In this document: in pieces, positions 58,611 through 64,000 of the stretch
Numbering within the stretch: position 1 is the stretch's first letter
How the letters are laid out: the number at the start of each line of letters is the position of its first letter
From: UMGS1696 sp045643285
GTDB taxonomy: Bacteria > Bacillota > Clostridia > Oscillospirales > CAG-272
Direction of reading: 5' to 3'
Length of the DNA stretch: 64,000 bases
Assembly (NCBI GenBank): GCA_045643285.1
Contig: JAZUKN010000058.1
Coordinates: 62,001-126,000 of the forward strand
Notes under the pieces: generated by a model
Databases searched by the model: none
Told to the model about the DNA's origin: nothing
Seen by the model: the letters and a program-made list of their open reading frames with translations, nothing else
Translations under genes and position numbers: made by a program

Positions 58611-59069
58611 ATGGATCTCTTTTTCGAAAAAATCTTTGATTTTCATTTTGACGGAGGCGTTCCGTCCCTGCCGCTCGTCGTCTGGGCGGTCTACGTCGGC
58701 GTGATGATCGCCGTACTGCTCGCGCTGATTTCGCGTGTTACATCACACCGCGTCGTCTATGCGCTTCTTTCCGCTAAAGCCGACACACGCGACAGTGCAA
58801 AACAGCCGTCCGAGCTTGGCTTCGGCAAGAATCTCGTTTACAGGTACATCCTGCGCAAGTCCTCGCCGCTGCGGAAATATGTCAAGTTCTGCGAGAACGG
58901 ACTGTACCTGTCCGAAGAAAAACGCATCGGTGCGGAGCTTCGCTTCTCACGGGAAAAGCACCCGATCATGACGTTCGTCTTCGCGGCAGTGCTGTTCTTC
59001 GTCGCAGGATGCCTCATCATCGTATTCCTGCCGCAGATCATCGACGCTTACAAATCAGCCTGGCAATAA
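58611..59069 (+). CDS. Two-helix membrane protein downstream of parB
   Basis: 152 residues with membrane helices at about 22-41 and 123-143 and a basic loop between them containing 'KYVKFCENGLYLSEEKRIGAELRFSREKHP'. CGGAG upstream. Likely in the parAB operon. A protein of this type often follows parB in Clostridia, function unknown. Confidence 0.8.
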   Translation: MDLFFEKIFDFHFDGGVPSLPLVVWAVYVGVMIAVLLALISRVTSHRVVYALLSAKADTRDSAKQPSELGFGKNLVYRYILRKSSPLRKYVKFCENGLYLSEEKRIGAELRFSREKHPIMTFVFAAVLFFVAGCLIIVFLPQIIDAYKSAWQ

Positions 59070-59104
59070 TTTTCCGCTCCTGCGGATATAACGGAGATAC
59101 AATT

Positions 59105-59986
59105 ATGGCAAAAAACAACTACACACCGAAAAAAAGACGCTCCCTTGCGTCGATCCTCATCACGATCTTCATAATCGCCGTGCTCGTGCTCGCGCTCGTG
59201 GTATTCCTGCTCTATATGTCCGGCGTGAGATACTTAAAGTATGACTTATCCGACGGCAGACAGATCAAATTCCTCGGTCAGGTCGACGACGAAGGCACTC
59301 CCGTCAAGGGAAAGATCATCTATTCCGACAACATCTCGGCGGACGTGAATCTGAACGACGACAGCCGCGAGACGGTCTACTCGAACGGTGACGTTTACAC
59401 GGGCGGCTTCAGGAATCTGATGAAAGACGGAGAAGGCACGCTCAGATATTCGGGCGGCGACGTTTACACGGGTTCGTTCTCCGGAGACTTGCTGAACGGC
59501 GAGGGTGTATACAGCTTCGCAAACGGCGACAAGTACGAAGGTACGTTCGTGAACGGCGTAAAAACCGGTGAGGGAACGTACACATACTCCGACGGCTCGG
59601 TCTACACGGGATCGTTTGAGAACGATATGCGAAACGGCTTCGGCGAATACGTCTATGCGTCGGGCGACAAGTACGTCGGAAACTACCTCGACGACATGAA
59701 GAACGGCTCCGGCGTCTACACCTGGGCAAACGGCGACAGCTACACGGGCGAATTCAAAGGCGACTGCCGCGAGGGACAGGGAACATACGTCTGGGAATCG
59801 GGCGAGACTTACGAAGGCAGTTTTGAGGCGAACGTGATGTCGGGCTACGGCACATTCACATGGCCGAGCGGACGGACGTACACCGGTTACTTCAAAAACG
59901 GTGTGATCTCGCGTGAAGAAGAGGGCACAGAAGAAAGCACAGGCGAAGAAACCACCGCTCCCACAGACGAAAAAGACGCTGAATAA
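59105..59986 (+). CDS. Membrane-anchored MORN-repeat protein
   Basis: 293 residues: basic N-terminus, one membrane helix (about 15-38), then about eight MORN repeats (about 85-270) such as 'YTGGFRNLMKDGEGTLRYSGGDVYTGSF', with YxGxFxxGxxxGxGxxxxxxG periodicity, and a Glu/Thr-rich tail. MORN proteins bind lipids or act as scaffolds. The repeats would be outside the membrane. GGAGA before ATG 59105. Function unknown; possible wall/surface scaffold. Confidence 0.85.
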   Translation: MAKNNYTPKKRRSLASILITIFIIAVLVLALVVFLLYMSGVRYLKYDLSDGRQIKFLGQVDDEGTPVKGKIIYSDNISADVNLNDDSRETVYSNGDVYTGGFRNLMKDGEGTLRYSGGDVYTGSFSGDLLNGEGVYSFANGDKYEGTFVNGVKTGEGTYTYSDGSVYTGSFENDMRNGFGEYVYASGDKYVGNYLDDMKNGSGVYTWANGDSYTGEFKGDCREGQGTYVWESGETYEGSFEANVMSGYGTFTWPSGRTYTGYFKNGVISREEEGTEESTGEETTAPTDEKDAE

Positions 59987-59990
59987 GGAA

Positions 59991-60029
59991 AAAATAAAAT
60001 CTCACTGAGCGGTATTCAGTGAGATTTTT
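59991..60029 (+). terminator. Terminator, copy 1 of a duplicated 39-bp sequence
   Basis: AAATCTCACTGA pairs with TCAGTGAGATTT, followed by T6. The 39 bases are identical to 60798-60836. Confidence 0.9.
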
Positions 60030-60031
60030 TG

Positions 60032-60465
60032 TTACAAGTACAATACATTACTTTTCTTTTCAGCGTATTCGGCAATATCACGAGCGTTACTTGCAGGATA
60101 ATGAGCATAAGCAATCACAAAATCGGTGTTATCAACTGCATATCTGTTCGCACGGATTATTGCCGCTTTAGGTGGCACTTTTTCCTGCCCGTCAGGATAA
60201 ACAGAACCGTCAAAAAATAATGGAATATCGACTTTTCGGACTGAAGGATGATATGGAAGTAACATCAAAAGCTTAATAAACGGATAATGTTGTTTTATCT
60301 CTGTTACAGCGCGTGTTGCCATTCGGTCAAAATTTCCGTAATTACCAACAATAAACTCTGTAACATTCTCCTTCTCAATCAAAATAACAACGTTTTTCAA
60401 AACGTTTTCATAGATACTCTCCGGCGCGTCTCTGTGACCTATAAAAAAACACTTTTTTTATTCAT
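60032..60465 (-). pseudogene. SLOG-type (DUF1273-like) protein, frameshifted at a poly-A tract
   Basis: Downstream of 60440 the minus strand encodes FFIGHRDAPESIYENVLKNV...GNYGNFDRMATRAV...KVPPKAAIIRANRYAVDNTDFVIAYAHYPASNA, a complete SLOG-type nucleotide-binding domain. The natural start, ATG 60465 with AAGGGGTGA upstream, reads MNKK and then meets a stop because the A run at 60453-60459 has seven A; one more A would give MNKKKCFFIGHRD. Either a recent frameshift, a sequence error, or slippage on A7 restores the frame. Family members are thought to bind nucleotide-derived ligands. Divergent from the XRE gene at 60562. Confidence 0.75.
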
Positions 60466-60473
60466 ACGAACAA

Positions 60474-60555
60474 TCACCCCTTTTGAATTAATTATAACTC
60501 ATTTGGGTTAAACTTTTCAAGAGAAACTTGTTATTATTTTCTTGAAAAGGGGTGA
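60474..60555. promoter_or_regulatory. Divergent control region with inverted repeats
   Basis: TCACCCCTTTT (60474-60484) and AAAAGGGGTGA (60545-60555) are perfect 11-bp inverted repeats holding the ribosome-binding sites of the two divergent genes; CTTTTCAAG (60513-60521) and CTTGAAAAG (60541-60549) form a second pair. Probable operators for the XRE protein. Confidence 0.6.
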
Positions 60556-60561
60556 CTTTGT

Positions 60562-60804
60562 TTGACGATCGGTGAAGCAGTTCGGAAAAGAATTCTTGAT
60601 TTGTGCCGCGAAAACGGGATAACGATAAACCGTCTGTCGATTCAAAGCGGCGTTACACAGTCTACTGTAAACAACATTGTGAGCGGACGGAACAACAGCG
60701 CAACTGTTTCGACGGTGAAAAAGCTCTGCGACGGTCTCGGAATAACGATACAGGATTTCTTTGATTCGGATGTATTTGATGATCTCGAACAAGAGATAAA
60801 ATAA
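60562..60804 (+). CDS. XRE-family helix-turn-helix regulator
   Basis: 80 residues from a TTG start supported by AAGGGGTGA about seven bases upstream. 'RILDLCRENGITINRLSIQSGVTQSTVNNIVSGRNNSATVSTVKKLCDGLGITIQDFFDSD' is a clean Cro/CI-type HTH. Likely represses the divergent SLOG gene and itself. The gene's stop codon lies in the second copy of a duplicated terminator. Confidence 0.9.
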   Translation: MTIGEAVRKRILDLCRENGITINRLSIQSGVTQSTVNNIVSGRNNSATVSTVKKLCDGLGITIQDFFDSDVFDDLEQEIK

Positions 60805-60836
60805 AATCTCACTGAGCGGTATTCAGTGAGATTTTT
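60798..60836 (+). terminator. Terminator, copy 2 of a duplicated 39-bp sequence
   Basis: Identical to 59991-60029. Together the copies bracket the XRE/SLOG cassette as a direct repeat. Confidence 0.9.
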
Positions 60837-60885
60837 GTTTGTATCTGTGTTTATTATACCTTACCGTGTTTTTTCTCATAAATAT

Positions 60886-60901
60886 TGTTTCACGTGAAAC
60901 A
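60886..60901. promoter_or_regulatory. parS site 2
   Basis: TGTTTCACGTGAAACA, identical to site 1, just past the mnmE stop codon. Confidence 0.97.
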
Positions 60902-60905
60902 TTTT

Positions 60906-62303
60906 TTATTTTCCGACGCAGAAGCGAGAGAATATCTCGCCGACGATCCGCTCGTCCACTCCTCTGCCGTCCGTTTCGTCGAGCGCGGCAAGTGCTTCTT
61001 CGGCAAGCGTGCATACGCAGTCGATCGAGTCGCCGCCGCGAAGTCCGTCAAGTGCGGATCCGAGCGCATTTCTGGCGTGGGAAAGCTGTTCTCTCTGCCG
61101 CACGTCCCAGATCACCGCATCGGTCGACAGGTCGATCTCCCCGCTTCCGAATATCTCCGCAACTGCCGCAGAAAGAGCCGCCGCGTCCATTTTCTCGCCG
61201 CCTGCCGCAGTTTTTACTACCGTCCGCGAGAAGGTTTCTATAGCCTTTTTTTCTTCATCCGTGAGCCTTTCTCCCGCGTCCGACTTGTTTATCACACCTA
61301 TCACCGGCGCGGACGTACTTTTGAGCTTTTCGATAAGCAGGCGGTCCTCGTCTCGGAGCGGTTCGCTTCCGTCGAAAACTGCGATGACCAGCTCCGCCGA
61401 CTCGATTTCCGCCTCCGCTCTGTCGATGCCGATCTTCTCGACCGTGTCGCCTGACGCGCGCAGCCCTGCGGTATCGGACAGCCGTAGTGTCACGCCGCCG
61501 AACGAGACGGTTTCCCTTAAAATATCCCTTGTCGTTCCCTCGACCGACGTTACGATAGCCGTTTCTTCGCCGGTCATCACGTTGAAGAGTGAGCTTTTGC
61601 CGACGTTCGGGCGTCCGCATATAACGCACTTCACGCCGTCGGACACAGCTTTACCGACTTTATAAGTCGACAGCAGTTTTTCCACCCGTGCGAGCGATTT
61701 TTCGAGCGTGCTTTCGATCTGCCTTTCTCCCTCGTCGCCGACGTCCTCTTCGGGATAGTCAATAGCGGCGTACAATGCCGTCATCGTGTCGAGCATTCCG
61801 GCGGATATTTCGCCGATCTCGCGGCTGACGTTGCCCCTCAGCGCACCGGACGAGAGGCGCATCCTCTCTTTTGTGTCCGCGTCAATGAGCAGTCCGACCG
61901 CCTCCGCCTCCGTCAGCGACATTTTGCCGTTGATGAATGCCCGGCGAGTAAATTCCCCCGGACCTGCCGCCGTTGCACCGTGAGCGAGAGTCGACAGGTA
62001 CACCGTTTCCGTCACCTGAAGACCGCCGTGACAAGTTATCTCCACCGTATCTTCGCCGGTGAACGACGCAGGAGCGCGATAAACCACCGCAACGCCCTCG
62101 TCGCACTGATCGTCTCCCTCGTCAAGGATCGTGCCGAAAATCGCTTTTCTCGCCTGCTGTTCGTCGAGCGGCTTGCCGGATTTCGGCAAAAACATACGCG
62201 ACGCGACCTTTACGGCGTCAGTTCCGGATATTCTGATAGTTGCGATACCGCCTTTTCCGCGCGGAGTCGACACCGCCGATATTGTTGATGAAAGCGAATA
62301 CAT
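60906..62303 (-). CDS. mnmE: tRNA modification GTPase MnmE
   Basis: 465 residues. N-terminal folate-binding domain ('TISAVSTPRGKGGIATIRISG', 'CHGGLQVTETV'), G domain with P-loop GRPNVGKSS, 'GTTRDIL', DTAG and NKSD, and the C-terminal C-x-G-K (FCVGK). With MnmG it makes the cmnm5 modification at U34. ATG 62303 has GGGGGAAA upstream. mnmG is not next to it. Read from jag (58 bases). Confidence 0.95.
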   Translation of the reverse strand: MYSLSSTISAVSTPRGKGGIATIRISGTDAVKVASRMFLPKSGKPLDEQQARKAIFGTILDEGDDQCDEGVAVVYRAPASFTGEDTVEITCHGGLQVTETVYLSTLAHGATAAGPGEFTRRAFINGKMSLTEAEAVGLLIDADTKERMRLSSGALRGNVSREIGEISAGMLDTMTALYAAIDYPEEDVGDEGERQIESTLEKSLARVEKLLSTYKVGKAVSDGVKCVICGRPNVGKSSLFNVMTGEETAIVTSVEGTTRDILRETVSFGGVTLRLSDTAGLRASGDTVEKIGIDRAEAEIESAELVIAVFDGSEPLRDEDRLLIEKLKSTSAPVIGVINKSDAGERLTDEEKKAIETFSRTVVKTAAGGEKMDAAALSAAVAEIFGSGEIDLSTDAVIWDVRQREQLSHARNALGSALDGLRGGDSIDCVCTLAEEALAALDETDGRGVDERIVGEIFSRFCVGK

Positions 62304-62360
62304 TCGTTTCCCCCGTTTCAATAAAAAGGCCGACACATGAGCATCGACCTTTTCTGTTTT

Positions 62361-64000
62361 TTATTCTTCGCTCTGGTTTACGCCTGCGCCGTCGAGAAGC
62401 GTCTTGTCTCCGTCGAGGATGTCGCCGATTTTATCAATAGAGACCTTCTGGATCTTTCTCGGACGTCTGCGTTCGGCGTTCTCTGCGCCGTTTTCGGAAG
62501 CAACGGTCGGCAGTACGGTCTTTTCGCCGCTCTTCTGCTGTCTCTGACCGCCTCTTCTTCTGCGGTTTCTCTGTTCCGTCTGCTTGTCTGCGCCCTCGTA
62601 AGTGATGATGATCTTACGGTCTCTGTCCGCGCCTACGGAGTGTGTCGAAACGTCGGGATAGCTCTGCAGTTCGCTGTGGATGATGCGTCTCTCGTAAGCG
62701 TTCATCGGCTCAAGGAAGACGTTTCTCTTATATTTGACAGCCTTAGCCGCCATTCTGCGTGCGAGAGCCTTGAGAGTAGCTTCTCTCTTGTTGCGGTAGT
62801 TCTCGATGTCAACGACGATCTTTACATAGTCGCCGTCTTTCGACTTCGATTTACGGAGCGACGAGAGGTTTACGAGATACTGTATAGCGTCGAGCGTTTC
62901 GCCGTGGTGACCGATGAGGATTCCGGTGTCGTCTCCGGTGATCTCGATGCGCGGATAAACGTTCGCGTCTCCGACAGGCTCAAATTCTTCTCCCTCGGGG
63001 CATTCGCACTGTACAGCCTTTGCGGAAAGGTTGAGGTCTGCAAGCAGCATATTCGCAAACTCAAGCGCGTAATCCATTTCCTGCTGAGTGATCGGCTCTC
63101 TCTTGCGCGGTTCGGGTGCGGGAACTGCTTCTTCCTTTGCGTTGGTATCCGCAAATCCGAGAGCGGAGCGCGCTTCGTTTTCGAGTGCGGCTTCGTCTTC
63201 GCTTATCATGGATTCGATATTCTTATAATCGTCGTCCGATTCAGCCATATCGTACTTTGAGAGACGCATTTTTTCGTCTGCCTTGTCCGCGCTGACCATC
63301 GGCTTTGCCGGTTTCTTCTTGCGGATGTCGTTCGACATGGAGCCGCCGGAGCGTTCGGACGAGCCGAAGCCGCCCTTTTTCTCCGACACGAAATCCGTCA
63401 GTCCCATGGGAGTGCCGACTGTAACGGACGCGCCCTCGACTTCTTCGCCTGGCGTGTGCTTGATCTGCTGTCTTGTGTTCGGCTTTGCACCGTTATGAAG
63501 AGCGGAACGCTGTTTCTGTTCCTTGTTCTGCTTTTCTTCGGGCTTTACGGCGTCGTTCTTATCTTTGACCGGTCTGTCGTCTTTCTTCGGCTGGTTGTTC
63601 TGCTGTTTTTTGCCGTCAAAGTTCTTTTGACCGTCATTCCCGCGTTTGTCGTTGTTCTGCTTGTTCTTCTGGTTATTGTTTTGGTTGTTCTGATTTTTCC
63701 GGGACTGAGGCTGATCAGGCTTCTGCTGAGGCTTGTTTTCCGGCTTCGGCTGGGATTTTTCCTGTCCGTCGCCGCTGCGGTCCGTGTATTTCTTCATTTT
63801 CTTCATATCGGAAACGATAGAGCCGAGCTCTGCGCTTGCCGAAGAAGTTACGGTAACTTTGATCTTTGCGTCCTTTGCGCCGAGTCCGAGGAAGCCTTTT
63901 TTTGGCATCTCGATCACTTCGCAGGAGACTTCGTGGTTTTCGTCGGCGTATTTTGCGTTAGCTTCCGCATAAGCCGCTTCGACCGTCTTCGCTGTTATGA
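62361..64000 (-). CDS. jag: RNA-binding protein Jag/KhpB, 5' end beyond the window
   Basis: The frame is open to 64000, so the N-terminus is cut. Visible parts: Jag_N domain (VEAAYAEANAKYADENHEV...PKKGFLGLG), an Asn/Gln/Lys/Asp-rich linker of some 100 residues (QNNQNNNQKNKQNN), a KH domain with the GHHGE loop (ILIGHHGETLDAIQYL), an R3H domain (RNKREATLKALARRMAAKAVKYKRNVFLEPMNAYERRIIH...), and an Arg-rich tail ending in NQSEE. KhpB/Jag binds RNA with KhpA and affects elongation and division. Usually next to yidC and rnpA near the origin. Longer than Bacillus Jag because of the linker and tail. Confidence 0.95.
   Translation of the reverse strand, partial: ITAKTVEAAYAEANAKYADENHEVSCEVIEMPKKGFLGLGAKDAKIKVTVTSSASAELGSIVSDMKKMKKYTDRSGDGQEKSQPKPENKPQQKPDQPQSRKNQNNQNNNQKNKQNNDKRGNDGQKNFDGKKQQNNQPKKDDRPVKDKNDAVKPEEKQNKEQKQRSALHNGAKPNTRQQIKHTPGEEVEGASVTVGTPMGLTDFVSEKKGGFGSSERSGGSMSNDIRKKKPAKPMVSADKADEKMRLSKYDMAESDDDYKNIESMISEDEAALENEARSALGFADTNAKEEAVPAPEPRKREPITQQEMDYALEFANMLLADLNLSAKAVQCECPEGEEFEPVGDANVYPRIEITGDDTGILIGHHGETLDAIQYLVNLSSLRKSKSKDGDYVKIVVDIENYRNKREATLKALARRMAAKAVKYKRNVFLEPMNAYERRIIHSELQSYPDVSTHSVGADRDRKIIITYEGADKQTEQRNRRRRGGQRQQKSGEKTVLPTVASENGAENAERRRPRKIQKVSIDKIGDILDGDKTLLDGAGVNQSEE

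Noticed and set aside
60517..60792. 91-residue frame antisense to the XRE gene
   Set aside because: No start signal; the plus-strand product is a clear HTH protein.

Overview
The window is a chromosomal segment of a Clostridia-type bacterium (Bacillota), probably an uncultivated gut-type member of the Oscillospiraceae or a relative. This rests on the IspH-S1 fusion in a cmk-plsC-ispH operon, a zapA-U32 pair, mreBCD, two ParB-family genes with parA and two perfect parS sites, jag and mnmE, small Clostridia-type proteins, strong Shine-Dalgarno sites and TTGACA/TATAAT promoters. The parAB-parS and mnmE-jag genes place the right end close to the replication origin. The backbone looks GC-rich; one block is plainly AT-rich.

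Layout. 1-3200: a YcxB-like membrane protein, a MATE exporter, a 50-residue membrane protein, and a tRNA-Leu/initiator tRNA-Met operon. 3116-16063: a 12.9-kb integrative element inserted in the 3' end of the initiator tRNA. It is bounded by a 44-bp direct repeat and carries a type II restriction-modification pair, small mobile-element genes (DUF6809, DUF3846, Mor-like), a zinc-ribbon/membrane-protein operon of unknown function, a leftward operon (DUF6462-like, DUF1643), a DUF927 P-loop ATPase, an excisionase-like gene and a tyrosine integrase. No relaxase or conjugation gene is visible. 16064-23430: a structured non-coding stretch, an SLH/beta-helix surface protein, small membrane proteins, a VOC protein, a lipoprotein and alanine racemase. 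24350-32110, leftward: membrane protein, GDPD lipoprotein, ispH-S1, plsC, cmk, HI0933-family flavoprotein, RpiR regulator. 32256-36044: a GlpT-like MFS transporter, ptsH-ptsI and a small membrane protein. 36743-53575: PBP2-type transpeptidase, endonuclease III, CCA transferase, a lipid kinase, tRNA-modification genes, zapA-U32, dut, maf, mreBCD and dus. 54235-64000: flavin reductase, rsmG, noc-like parB, parA, parB, MORN protein, a small XRE/SLOG cassette, mnmE and jag (cut by the window edge).

The most unusual structure is a family of long intergenic repeats (nine copies, about 230-850 bp) present only in the backbone. They are built from short, mutually different palindromes with mostly 3-nt loops, spaced by a constant heptamer GTGAAGT (ACTTCAC in the opposite arm). 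Inside these are larger hairpins and, in the best copies, a 144-145-bp core bounded by 16-bp inverted repeats. They usually begin within a few bases of a stop codon and in one place split an operon.

Other points of interest: a ptsH ribosome-binding site inside a terminator-like stem; an HPr with Lys at the usual regulatory Ser46; a SLOG-type gene frameshifted at an A7 tract in a cassette bounded by duplicated terminators; two small genes of the island with the same leader hairpin; candidate integrase arm sites at both ends of the island; and an Asn/Gln-rich disordered linker in Jag.
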